Under the pieces are notes generated by a model. It worked only from the letters and a program-made list of their open reading frames with translations, ran no database searches and was not told the DNA's origin. DNA of 20,005 nt from Deltaproteobacteria bacterium. GTDB lineage: Bacteria > Desulfobacterota > Desulfobacteria > Desulfobacterales > B30-G6. Both the position numbers and the translations under genes were made by a program. The stretch covers positions 1 to 20,005 of the forward strand of contig QMMS01000049.1 in NCBI GenBank assembly GCA_003647375.1, read 5' to 3'. This document shows positions 7,155 through 14,770 of this stretch, in pieces. The stretch's first letter is position 1, and each line of letters opens with the position of its first letter.

Positions 7155-7700
7155 ATGCTTGACATTGCAACCGCTTATAATCACTATAAGTTTCTCGGCC
7201 ACGAATTCCTGACATGGCTCTGGTATCTTATCGAAACCGACGGGCACCGGCTGGGGCAATCCGATCCTCCACCCATTGTTCTATCTCTTGGAAAACGCAT
7301 CGTCCTGGAAAATCCCCGGGAGGATCACGCCGAAAAGGTCACCATCAAGGGTGATTATGCCAATTTCGAAGCCGGCATACTGCCTCTCCGGCAGGGCTCA
7401 CTCGTTACAGAGCTTTCCCTGGAAGCCAAATCGACTGGAATGACATGGGAATTCAACCTCAAGGGCGAAAGTCTTTCAGTTTCCACAATGAAGATGTCCA
7501 CAACCGGTCCCATAGAGTCTTTGGATGATGTAGAAGGTGCGCTGCTGGAAAAAGTCTATTTGCTTGAAACAATCCTGCAGTTTATCGATATGCTCTTTGA
7601 ACGGTTTATTAAAATGCGTGTCACCAATGACTGGAACGACCGCGTAGTTCCACAAATCCGGCAGTGGGTTATCAAAAATGAAGAAAGACCAAACCTTTGA
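7155..7700 (+). CDS. Probable C-terminal partner of the split RdgC-like protein
   Basis: This is a 181-residue protein that starts four bases after the previous stop; the ribosome site (GAGG) lies within the end of the previous gene, so translation is probably coupled. The N-terminal motif FLGHEFLTWLWYLIE (13-27) and the block LSLGKRIVLEN (43-53) are, as I recall, traits of the C-terminal half of RdgC-like proteins in Desulfobacterota and Firmicutes. The rest is soluble and mixed alpha/beta, ending in a long helix (about 127-160). I see no catalytic motif and no membrane segment. The assignment is by position and remembered similarity; a stand-alone conserved hypothetical is the alternative. 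Confidence 0.55.
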   Translation: MLDIATAYNHYKFLGHEFLTWLWYLIETDGHRLGQSDPPPIVLSLGKRIVLENPREDHAEKVTIKGDYANFEAGILPLRQGSLVTELSLEAKSTGMTWEFNLKGESLSVSTMKMSTTGPIESLDDVEGALLEKVYLLETILQFIDMLFERFIKMRVTNDWNDRVVPQIRQWVIKNEERPNL

Positions 7701-8553
7701 TGGTAAAAACGGTTCCTTTCATTACATTGACTGGGGCGGAAACGGTCCCCTGGCTCATTTCTCACATGCCACAGGATTATGCGCCCACAGCTATACCCCG
7801 CTTGTAAGCCGGATCAAGGAGAATATGCGTGTCATCGGCATGGATGACCGGGGCCACGGCAAAACCACTGCACCTGCAGACATTCGCAAACTTCAGAACT
7901 GGGACACCTTTGTTGACGATTTGGATTTTTTTCTTTCTTCTTTTCAGGAACCCATCATCGCTATAGGTCACTCCAGGGGCGCGGTCATCAGTATGCTCCT
8001 GGCCTTGCAGAGGCCTGAGCTCATCCACGCCCTCATCCTTATCGACCCGACAATTCTCCCGTTTTCCGCCATGTGGAAGGTTTACCTAGCTAAGCATACT
8101 CGGCTCATTCGATATCTCCCCATCGTCGCCAGAGCTGCCAAAAGAAATGGCACTTGGCCAGATCGACAAACCCTTTTCAAGGCCTACCAGAACAAAGGAA
8201 TGTTTAAAACGTGGGAAGAAGGTTTTCTGGAGGCGTATATTGAAGATGGCACTCAGGAGATTGGCGATGGTCAAATCAGACTATCTTGTGCTCCAGCATG
8301 GGAAGCCAGATGTTTTGCCGTATATCCCCATGATCTCTGGCGATATATTCCTTTGATCCAGCAACCTGTTCTCGTTCTTTATGGTGAAAAGTCAGATACC
8401 TTTCTACCCGGAGCTGTCAAGCGTTTTCAATCAAAGCTCCCCCAGGCCCAGGTCCGGTGTTTCAAAAACACCAGTCACTTTGTTCCCATGGAAAAACCAG
8501 CGGAAACAGCCCTGGCCATACGCTCTTTTATCAGCGAGCATTCTCTCGCATGA
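7678..8553 (+). CDS. Alpha/beta-hydrolase fold protein
   Basis: This 291-residue protein has a complete hydrolase core: the oxyanion-hole region FSHATGLCAHSYTPL (28-42), DDRGHGKT (56-63), the nucleophile elbow GHSRG (Ser99), a candidate acid Asp240 after LVLYGEKS, and His267 in NTSHFVP. It should be an active serine hydrolase, but the substrate cannot be read. There is no signal peptide, so it is probably cytoplasmic. Its ATG overlaps the end of the preceding gene by 23 bases in another frame, and it has only a weak ribosome site, which suggests translational coupling to the RdgC-like pair. Confidence 0.85.
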   Translation: MKKDQTFDGKNGSFHYIDWGGNGPLAHFSHATGLCAHSYTPLVSRIKENMRVIGMDDRGHGKTTAPADIRKLQNWDTFVDDLDFFLSSFQEPIIAIGHSRGAVISMLLALQRPELIHALILIDPTILPFSAMWKVYLAKHTRLIRYLPIVARAAKRNGTWPDRQTLFKAYQNKGMFKTWEEGFLEAYIEDGTQEIGDGQIRLSCAPAWEARCFAVYPHDLWRYIPLIQQPVLVLYGEKSDTFLPGAVKRFQSKLPQAQVRCFKNTSHFVPMEKPAETALAIRSFISEHSLA

Positions 8554-8641
8554 GCGAATGCCGAAGCATTAGGAGAAACGTACACTCTGGATTTATAGCA
8601 TTTGTCAAAATAACGTTCCGGTTACTCCGAAAAGGGGATTC

Positions 8642-8664
8642 GTAAAAGCGCGCAGCGATTTTAC
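8642..8664. terminator. Bidirectional hairpin terminator between convergent genes
   Basis: GTAAAAGCGC and GCGATTTTAC pair over ten positions with one mismatch around a three-base loop. T-rich sequence follows on the plus side, and the T-run of the arm serves the minus side. It overlaps the stop codon of the minus-strand gene and ends both operons. Confidence 0.6.
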
Positions 8665-9008
8665 TTTTCGTATCCTTCACGTATCAGAAGATCCCGGTAC
8701 CAGCAGGAAAATTCATACATCCCCAGAAACCGGTCATCTTCATTGACAAGGCCAAGACTAATTTCCAGAACCCCCCTGCTGTAGGCCGGGCTGTAACTTC
8801 CTTGGCCCTTTATTTGCAGAAATTCTCGAACCAGCATTTGAGCTGTACGCTTACTTTTATCCTTACGAATATCGATGGGGTCTTTTGGTTCTTGAAACGG
8901 GTCCCATTTGTCGTAACCCCTTTTCAGGATATACCGTTGGCGGCGTGGTGACATGGCGTCAAAAATAGCTTTTTTTCTCTCTGTCTCCTGGTGAAATGAA
9001 TCGTTCAT
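8661..9008 (-). CDS. Conserved hypothetical protein, small and charged
   Basis: This is a 115-residue soluble protein with no signal peptide, membrane helix or known catalytic motif. It is rich in Lys, Arg, Asp and Glu. The section RRQRYILKRGYDKWDPFQEP followed by KDPIDIRKDKSKRT (residues 22-56) looks constrained, with aromatic and basic residues that could contact nucleic acid; that is speculation. A ribosome site AAGGGG precedes the ATG. It follows the YkgJ-like gene by 59 bases on the same strand and is the last gene of the block. I believe similar proteins occur in related sulfate reducers, but I cannot name a family. Confidence 0.65.
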   Translation of the reverse strand: MNDSFHQETERKKAIFDAMSPRRQRYILKRGYDKWDPFQEPKDPIDIRKDKSKRTAQMLVREFLQIKGQGSYSPAYSRGVLEISLGLVNEDDRFLGMYEFSCWYRDLLIREGYEK

Positions 9009-9067
9009 GCGAATCCCCTTTGCCCTAACCCTGAAATTTCACATCCCTTCTTGGAACAGGCGACCAA

Positions 9068-9751
9068 TCACTTCTCTTCTGTTTTTGGATCGCAATGTGC
9101 TTCTTCGGCCCCCTTGACACCAAGATAGGCATCATCGTATTCGGTCAACAAGGCCATGGATAACGGTACCAGCATTTCACCCATCCTGGAATACCGGGAC
9201 TGAATAGAGACAACCAGTTCTGCAGAGAGCTCGAAAAGTTTATTCTGAATGATGTCAAGTTTCACGGTTGGATATGCCACGCCTTTCAAAAAACCCGAAA
9301 GGCCGCAGGTGTGTCCCTCTCCGGCGATAGAGGTCGGTATGCCGTAAAGCCTGCACGTGATAGGCCTGTATTCATATAGATCACATCGGTTCTGAGTATT
9401 CAAGAGGGGACATTGCACCTTCTTCCCGGCCAGATCCTGTAAAATATCCCCTTCTTCCCGGCCTGCTTCCAGGTCCTTATTGGCTTTTCGTTTAAGTTTA
9501 TATAGCCGGCGGTCTATTCTGCTGGCGACCTCAACGCGCTTTTCTCTTTCCACCCCTTCAAAGCATTTTTCAAAGTGGTGTTTGATATAGAGCGCTTCAA
9601 TTAAGGTCACGTCGAAAAGTGCATAACAGCAATCCGCACAACCCTGCTTGCACTTGACTTCCCCGGGATATTCATTCTTTACTTTACTAAAAATATCATC
9701 TGCCGTCTTCAATAACGCTTCATATTGTTTAAAATAGGGCTCCAGGTTCAT
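9068..9751 (-). CDS. YkgJ family cysteine-cluster protein (zinc/iron-chelating)
   Basis: This 227-residue protein has the YkgJ/CxxCxxCC cysteine pattern: CKQGCADCC at residues 34-42, then Cys114, Cys123 and Cys133 in CPLL, RCDLYEYRP and ITCRLYG, and Cys149. Such clusters are thought to bind a metal (Zn or Fe) or an Fe-S centre; the cellular role is unknown. The ATG at 9751 is chosen because AAGGAG sits six bases upstream. The open frame continues for 60 more codons, but those translate the two parS sites and the end of mnmE. A basic helix-rich middle (about 70-108) separates the two cysteine groups. The gene lies directly downstream of mnmE, where mnmG, rsmG or parAB often stand. Confidence 0.85.
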   Translation of the reverse strand: MNLEPYFKQYEALLKTADDIFSKVKNEYPGEVKCKQGCADCCYALFDVTLIEALYIKHHFEKCFEGVEREKRVEVASRIDRRLYKLKRKANKDLEAGREEGDILQDLAGKKVQCPLLNTQNRCDLYEYRPITCRLYGIPTSIAGEGHTCGLSGFLKGVAYPTVKLDIIQNKLFELSAELVVSIQSRYSRMGEMLVPLSMALLTEYDDAYLGVKGAEEAHCDPKTEEK

Positions 9752-9769
9752 CGTTGACTCCTTGTTATT

Positions 9770-9785
9770 TGTTTCACGTGAAACA
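9770..9785. other. parS: parS site 1 (ParB-binding centromere site)
   Basis: TGTTTCACGTGAAACA is a perfect 16-bp palindrome identical to the canonical bacterial parS consensus bound by chromosomal ParB (Spo0J). It lies seven bases from the ribosome site of the YkgJ-like gene, within that gene's leader. Confidence 0.93.
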
Positions 9786-9805
9786 TCATTTTCAGATATA
9801 GCATT

Positions 9806-9821
9806 TGTTTCACGTGAAACA
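9806..9821. other. parS: parS site 2 (ParB-binding centromere site)
   Basis: This is a second perfect copy of the same 16-mer, 36 bases centre to centre from the first. It directly abuts the stop codon of mnmE. Two close sites should nucleate a ParB-CTP sliding-clamp complex and mark an origin-proximal segment. Confidence 0.93.
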
Positions 9822-11228
9822 TTATTTTCCAATACAGAATCGGCTGAATATTTGATCGAGAACATCAGGCCGATAGTGGTCGCCGAGGAGGCTGTCCAGC
9901 CGGTCGATGGCTTCCATGATGTCCATCGCAACCATTTCCTCCGGCATTGTCTTTATCATGGCGTGCCCGGCGCGCCTACAGGAAACCAAACATTTCTCCA
10001 GTGCGCGTTTATGACGCAAATTAGGAACGATACCCACTTTCCTGTCAATACCGATTTCGCCTGAAATTACCTTCCATATCATCTCTTTGAGTTCCTCGAT
10101 ATGTGTCCCGGTAAGGGCTGATATTTTCAAACAAAGATGCGGTTGACTGGTTCCTGACAAATTTAAACAGTCGTTTCCGGAAGGCAAATCATTTTTGTTC
10201 TGAACAATGATATGTTTCTTTTCTGCTATTTCACGATAAATTGTAAAATCTTCGGGATGCAGCGGTTCACTGTTATCAACCATTAAAAGAATAATATCAG
10301 CATCTTTGATGGTCTGTCGCGTCTTTTTGATGCCGATTTTTTCAACTTCACCCTGAGCTTCGTGAAGTCCGGCCGTATCCATGATAACAACCGGAAGGCC
10401 TTTGATGTGTAACGTTTCTTCAATGACATCCCGGGTTGTCCCGGGCACCGCCGTGACAATGGCCCTGTCTCTTTGGATCAGTCGATTCATCAGACTCGAT
10501 TTTCCAACATTGGGCCGCCCGATGACAGCCATCTTGACGCCGTCTCTGTAAAAATGATCTTGCTCATAGTCGCTAAGCAGTTGTTCTATTTTTTGAAGAA
10601 CCCCCTGTTCCAGTTGTCCCAACATCGATTCGTTTTGAATATCATCCTGGACATCGTCGGGAAAGTCAATTGTGGCTTCAAGCAGAGCATGTATGTCAAG
10701 CAATGCTTTCCTGATACTGACAACCTTTTCGGTGAGCTCCCCGGCCAGTTGCCGATTTGCAATCTTTAGTGCCGTACCTGTTTTTGCATTGATTATGTCC
10801 ACAACGGCTTCCGCCTGTGTCAAATCAATTCTGCCATTGAGAAAGGCGCGCTTCGTAAATTCCCCTGGTTCGGCGATAACGGCACCGGCATCTAAAACCT
10901 TTTCGTAGATTTTTCCGAGTACGACAGGGCCTGAGTGCGAGTGAATTTCGACGACATCTTCTCGGGTGTATGATCTTGGTTCCAGCATGGCCACGGCCAT
11001 TACTTCATCAATAATTTCCCGGGTGTCGGGGTCGAGAATTTTTCCATGATAAAAGCGGTGAGACACAAACAGTTCTTCCTGCCGGGTAACCTCGGATTTT
11101 TCATGTTTATGCGTTCTTTGAAACAGGGAGGTTGCAATATGGACGGAACGGTTCCCGGAAAGCCGAATAATACCGATGCCACCGTTTCCGAAAGGTGTTG
11201 AGATGGCAGCTATTGTGGTGCTTTTCAT
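9822..11228 (-). CDS. mnmE: tRNA modification GTPase MnmE
   Basis: This 468-residue protein, with MnmG, makes the 5-carboxymethylaminomethyl group on wobble uridine of certain tRNAs. The N-terminal tetrahydrofolate-binding domain covers about residues 1-120, followed by the helical domain. The inserted G domain has GRPNVGKS at 237-244, GTTRD near 263-267, DTAG at 284-287 and NKND at 344-347. The C-terminus is the invariant FCIGK with the catalytic Cys465. Length is normal. It starts 16 bases after jag, in the standard yidC-jag-mnmE order. mnmG, often next, is not in the window. Confidence 0.98.
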   Translation of the reverse strand: MKSTTIAAISTPFGNGGIGIIRLSGNRSVHIATSLFQRTHKHEKSEVTRQEELFVSHRFYHGKILDPDTREIIDEVMAVAMLEPRSYTREDVVEIHSHSGPVVLGKIYEKVLDAGAVIAEPGEFTKRAFLNGRIDLTQAEAVVDIINAKTGTALKIANRQLAGELTEKVVSIRKALLDIHALLEATIDFPDDVQDDIQNESMLGQLEQGVLQKIEQLLSDYEQDHFYRDGVKMAVIGRPNVGKSSLMNRLIQRDRAIVTAVPGTTRDVIEETLHIKGLPVVIMDTAGLHEAQGEVEKIGIKKTRQTIKDADIILLMVDNSEPLHPEDFTIYREIAEKKHIIVQNKNDLPSGNDCLNLSGTSQPHLCLKISALTGTHIEELKEMIWKVISGEIGIDRKVGIVPNLRHKRALEKCLVSCRRAGHAMIKTMPEEMVAMDIMEAIDRLDSLLGDHYRPDVLDQIFSRFCIGK

Positions 11229-11244
11229 GAATATTTTTTGTGGT

Positions 11245-12006
11245 CTATGATGGGTTCATTTTTCGTTTTCTTTTTGGATAAATTTTTAACTTACGATAAT
11301 ATCCGTCTCCAACACTGTGTGTGCGTACGTCTCGGTCCTCTTTCAGCGCGATATGGATGATTCTGCGGTCATGTGCATTGAACTGACCGGCCATAACGGG
11401 CTTTCCGGTTTTTTTCACTTTTTCACCTAACCGTAATGCCAGTTTTTCGAGCCGTTCACGCTGGGCTTGAAGATATCCTTCTATGTCGACTTCAACACGA
11501 ATACGCTGTTCGTTCTGCTTGTTGATTATTTTTTCCACGAGGTGCTGCATCGCTTCCAATGTCTGGCCTCTTTTTCCGATTAGGACAGCTGTGTTCCCTC
11601 CGGACACCTCGTAAACGAGTCTCCCATCGTTCTGGGTCACGGAAATAGCCGCATCAATGGTAATGAAATCGACCACTTTCTGCAAAACTTCTTTTCCAAG
11701 TTCGGCGTTTTCTTCCGACACCTTGTTCGCGCATTTTTTTCCAAAAGCCTCGTCCACAATCGCAATGACTTCTTCGCAATCTTTATCAATCTCTTCAGCG
11801 ACAGTATCTGCCGTTTCTATTTCCAGGTCATCAGGAACAACCACTCTTATTTTTGCTTTTTTAGAACCGACCAAACCAAAGATACCGGTTGACCCGTAGG
11901 AGATGATGTCATGGGCAAGTTTGTTGGGTGGAATGTTCAGCTCCTGGCTTGCTTTTTGAACCGCTTCTTCCACGCTTTTACTTTCAAATTCTAAGACAGG
12001 GGACAT
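11245..12006 (-). CDS. jag: Jag/KhpB RNA-binding protein (SpoIIIJ-associated)
   Basis: This 253-residue protein has the three expected domains: the Jag N-terminal domain (about 1-52, with the conserved GIFGLVG), a KH domain with GKRG at 144-147 followed by TLEAMQHLVEKI, and an R3H domain (about 187-245) with RRIIH, THSVGDGYYRKL. It is a cytoplasmic RNA-binding protein found next to yidC. Its precise target is not known here. AAGGAAGGA precedes the ATG. It starts 14 bases after the yidC stop. Confidence 0.96.
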   Translation of the reverse strand: MSPVLEFESKSVEEAVQKASQELNIPPNKLAHDIISYGSTGIFGLVGSKKAKIRVVVPDDLEIETADTVAEEIDKDCEEVIAIVDEAFGKKCANKVSEENAELGKEVLQKVVDFITIDAAISVTQNDGRLVYEVSGGNTAVLIGKRGQTLEAMQHLVEKIINKQNEQRIRVEVDIEGYLQAQRERLEKLALRLGEKVKKTGKPVMAGQFNAHDRRIIHIALKEDRDVRTHSVGDGYYRKLKIYPKRKRKMNPS

Positions 12007-12020
12007 GGTCTTCCTTCCTT

Positions 12021-13691
12021 TTATGCATATTTTTTCTGAATGTAGGTCTGCTGTGCAATCGATAGGATATTGTTAATCAGCCAGTAGAGCACAAGCCCTG
12101 AAGAAAAATTGATGAAAATTACCGTAAAGACGATAGGCATGAGCATCATCATTTTTGCCTGAGTCGGGTCTCCGGGCGGCGGGGACATTTTCTGCTGCAA
12201 CAACATCGTTGCGCCCATAATGACCGTCAACACAGGTATACCATACGGCGGCTGCATAAATGGTATCGAAAAGGAGAAATGGAACAGACGATCCGGGGCA
12301 GACAGGTCGTTAATCCACAAAAAGAAAGGGGCGTGGCGAAGCTCGATAGCCTGATAAAGCATTCGGTAAAGTGCAAAAAAGACGGGTATTTGCAGGACCA
12401 TGGGAAGACATCCACCCATGGGGTTGATTTTGTAGGTTTTGTACAATGACATGATTTCCTGGTTCATCATCTTTTTGTCATCTTTATGTTTCTCTCTTAT
12501 CTCTGCCATCAGCGGTTGCAAGCGCTTCATTTCGCTCATGGACTTATAGCTCTTTGATCCAAGCGGCCAGAGCAGAATTTTCGTCAATATGGTCAGGACA
12601 ATAATGGCAATACCATAGTTGGGAACCCTGCCGTAGATGAAATTCATGAACCATAGAAGCGGTTTTGCGATTATGTCGAACATACCGAAATGAATGGCCT
12701 TACTGAGATCGTGGCCGACGTCCTTGAGAACCTGCATGCTTTTCGGGCCGAAAAATATCTCGTAGGCAAAGCGCTTCTGGGTCCCTGATTGAATCGTGTT
12801 TTCCAGCCCGATGAAACGGCTACCCAAGATCCCCTCGCTGTCCAGGGAGAGTTTCATTACGCCCTTGGTGTCATCCAACGGAACTATACTCTTCATGAAA
12901 TATCTGTCCACAATCGCTAACCACTTGATTTCACCAGGATATTCGCTCTTGTCTTTGATTTTCTTTTTCTTGATCTGTTCAAGCTTACCATCAATCAGGG
13001 CACAGGGGCCCTCGAAGGAATACCCACCCTTTTCGGTATCGGAATCATTTTTAATACCCAGGATAACCTTGTCAATAATCGGCCGGTCAGATCCGTTTTT
13101 GATGTCGACTGTCAGCTGGATAAGGTAACTTTCAGGTGTAAACGTGTATCGCTTTTCAATCAGAACGCCGGCATCAGAGCGCCATGTAAAAACAATTTCC
13201 TTTTCCGTGTCTACAACCCTGAGCGTGTCCGGAGCTTCTTCGGCGGAAAAAGTGGCGTCTTCCAGGCCGGGAATGCTCTTTCCGGCCAGGGATATCCTAA
13301 GCATGTCACGGCTGGCGGCCGGAGGGATCAGTTCTTTATAGGCGGCATCCGGGGCAATACTTTCCCTGAATTCTTTCAAAACATAGCTCTGAAATACGGC
13401 GCCCTTCTCGTTAATGGCCACCGAATACAAGGGTGACTCAACCGTAATCATCCGGGGCAGCGTTTTTTGTGAACCAACGGGCGCCTCTGCCACATAGGGC
13501 TCCACGGGTTTTTCTTCCACAGCTTTATTGACAGGTGCTTCCGCATGGGCCGCTATTTCTTTTTCGGTTTTCTGGACTGCGGTCTCTGCTATCGGTGTCT
13601 CAGGTGTCTGTTTCTCGACGAAAAAGAAATTCCACAAAAAAAACACAAGAAATGACAGCACGATTGCAATCAATACACGAGCTTGCTCCAT
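12021..13691 (-). CDS. yidC: Membrane protein insertase YidC
   Basis: This 556-residue protein has the Gram-negative layout: an N-terminal membrane helix (about 5-25), a low-complexity Glu/Ala/Pro linker (30-75), a large periplasmic beta domain (about 80-340), and the conserved insertase core with five helices (about 355-550). The core holds NYGIAIIVLTILTKILLWPL and the hallmark GGCLPMVLQIPVFFALYRML near residue 425, ending with LYWLINNILSIAQQ. It inserts and folds inner-membrane proteins alone or with SecYEG. AGGAG precedes the ATG. Confidence 0.98.
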   Translation of the reverse strand: MEQARVLIAIVLSFLVFFLWNFFFVEKQTPETPIAETAVQKTEKEIAAHAEAPVNKAVEEKPVEPYVAEAPVGSQKTLPRMITVESPLYSVAINEKGAVFQSYVLKEFRESIAPDAAYKELIPPAASRDMLRISLAGKSIPGLEDATFSAEEAPDTLRVVDTEKEIVFTWRSDAGVLIEKRYTFTPESYLIQLTVDIKNGSDRPIIDKVILGIKNDSDTEKGGYSFEGPCALIDGKLEQIKKKKIKDKSEYPGEIKWLAIVDRYFMKSIVPLDDTKGVMKLSLDSEGILGSRFIGLENTIQSGTQKRFAYEIFFGPKSMQVLKDVGHDLSKAIHFGMFDIIAKPLLWFMNFIYGRVPNYGIAIIVLTILTKILLWPLGSKSYKSMSEMKRLQPLMAEIREKHKDDKKMMNQEIMSLYKTYKINPMGGCLPMVLQIPVFFALYRMLYQAIELRHAPFFLWINDLSAPDRLFHFSFSIPFMQPPYGIPVLTVIMGATMLLQQKMSPPPGDPTQAKMMMLMPIVFTVIFINFSSGLVLYWLINNILSIAQQTYIQKKYA

Positions 13692-13832
13692 TATCTTCTC
13701 CTACTGGTCGGTTTTCTGCCTACAACGAACGGAAAGCACTCCGGTTGAAGTTTCACAAACAGGTTAGCTGGGGAATAAAGCGTGTGGAAAGCTACGAAAA
13801 TGGGCGCGAATAACCACCTGCACGGGAACCGA
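13692..13832. other. 141-base gap between yidD and yidC
   Basis: I find no gene, clear promoter or hairpin here apart from the yidC ribosome site. Short plus-strand frames across it are not conserved-looking. Confidence 0.4.
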
Positions 13833-14078
13833 TCAGGGAACGGGATCTATTCCACCTGGATGATATGGATGGCATTTCAATATCCGCCTGATCGAAAGGG
13901 ACAGGCCTTTTACCGTTCCATATCGCGCTATCGCCTCATAGGAATACTTGGAACAACTGGGTGAAAATCGGCAAGCTGGACCCAACACCGGAGATATCGT
14001 ATATTGGTATGCTTTTATAAGGATGAGAAATAGATACTTAATGACAACAAGCCCTCTTGATCTTCTCAAACAAACCAT
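13833..14078 (-). CDS. yidD: Membrane protein insertion efficiency factor YidD
   Basis: This small basic protein assists YidC-dependent insertion. The family core is unmistakable: [23 protein letters not shown], then [18 protein letters not shown], with the three conserved cysteines. The only ATG in frame is at 14078, inside rnpA, and gives 81 residues without a ribosome site. A start at the ATT codon 14040-14042 has AAGAGGG nine bases upstream and would give 69 residues beginning [13 protein letters not shown], which matches where other YidD proteins begin. The shorter form is my favourite, but the longest reading is given as coordinates. Confidence 0.93.
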   Translation of the reverse strand: MVCLRRSRGLVVIKYLFLILIKAYQYTISPVLGPACRFSPSCSKYSYEAIARYGTVKGLSLSIRRILKCHPYHPGGIDPVP

Positions 14079-14436
14079 TTAAGGAATGAAACATTTCCTC
14101 AGATGTTAAATCCACTGCTTCTTTCTTCGCGATAACATTGATATCAAGATACGGTTGAGTGCACTTCCGGTTTAACCGGAAGTGTTCGCGAACGATTCTT
14201 TTAATCCTGTTCCTTGTGACTGCTTTCCCGACCCGCTTGGTTACGGTGATACCAATTCTCGATGCGCTGTTTTGACCGGGGCAGTAACAGGCAATAAAGT
14301 ACCTGTTCTGCACTTTTCTACCCTGTTGAGAGACCTGAACAAATTCGCTTCGTTTTCGCAGCCTATCTGCTTTGGTATATGCGTTGTCGCTCAACAGAAA
14401 AATTCCCGTAACCAATCGGTGCTCTTGTTCCGCCAA
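14038..14436 (-). CDS. rnpA: Ribonuclease P protein component RnpA
   Basis: This is the protein subunit of RNase P, which matures tRNA 5' ends with the RNA subunit. The signature [13 protein letters not shown] is at about residues 75-87, preceded by [12 protein letters not shown]. The N-terminal [12 protein letters not shown] is the usual opening. No ATG or GTG precedes that block; the longest frame opens with TTG at 14436 (132 residues). TTG codons nearer the core (such as 14415) are alternatives, so the true start is uncertain. It lies 66 bases after rpmH, and its stop overlaps the yidD start region. Confidence 0.95.
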   Translation of the reverse strand: MAEQEHRLVTGIFLLSDNAYTKADRLRKRSEFVQVSQQGRKVQNRYFIACYCPGQNSASRIGITVTKRVGKAVTRNRIKRIVREHFRLNRKCTQPYLDINVIAKKEAVDLTSEEMFHSLNGLFEKIKRACCH

Positions 14437-14502
14437 ACAAACGTTTTAAACCTGTTGATAAATCCTTTCTGACAAATCTGTTAGTGGGTATAAGGATGGC
14501 GC

Positions 14503-14637
14503 CTAGGCGCTTAACCGTTTTCTACCCTTTTGCCGTCTCCTGTTGACAATTCTTCTTCCTGCCTTCGTGGACATCCGATGTAAAAAGCCATGCGTTCGGG
14601 CACGTTTAATCTTGCTTGGCTGGTACGTTCGTTTCAT
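14503..14637 (-). CDS. rpmH: 50S ribosomal protein L34
   Basis: This 44-codon gene encodes [20 protein letters not shown] and then [24 protein letters not shown]. It is a full-length L34, with the invariant KRTYQPS start and the basic tail. AGAGG lies nine bases before the ATG. It opens the rpmH-rnpA-yidD-yidC-jag-mnmE block that marks the replication-origin region in many bacteria. Confidence 0.98.
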   Translation of the reverse strand: MKRTYQPSKIKRARTHGFLHRMSTKAGRRIVNRRRQKGRKRLSA

Positions 14638-14689
14638 TTTATTTTACCTCTGTGATAAGTTTTTTTATTCCGACATGTTTAACCTAAAA

Positions 14690-14718
14690 ATAAGATCATA
14701 TATCTTTTTATTTGTCAA
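14690..14718 (-). promoter_or_regulatory. rpmH promoter
   Basis: Read on the minus strand: a perfect TTGACA, a 17-base spacer, and TCTTAT as -10, in an AT-rich stretch between rng and rpmH. It gives a leader of about 45 bases before the L34 start and probably drives the whole rpmH-to-mnmE block. Confidence 0.7.
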
Positions 14719-14770
14719 CAGGGCTTTTTTCTTAAACCGTAAATAAAACAATATGAAATTGCATACCTTT

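Noticed and set aside
9752..9931. 60-residue extension of the YkgJ-like protein containing two VSRETN repeats
   Set aside because: The repeats are just the parS palindromes translated; the true start has AAGGAG at 9758-9763.
14452..14466. DnaA-box-like TTATCAACA near rnpA
   Set aside because: It is a single site with a mismatch to the consensus; no cluster or AT-rich unwinding element is visible, so oriC itself is not called here.
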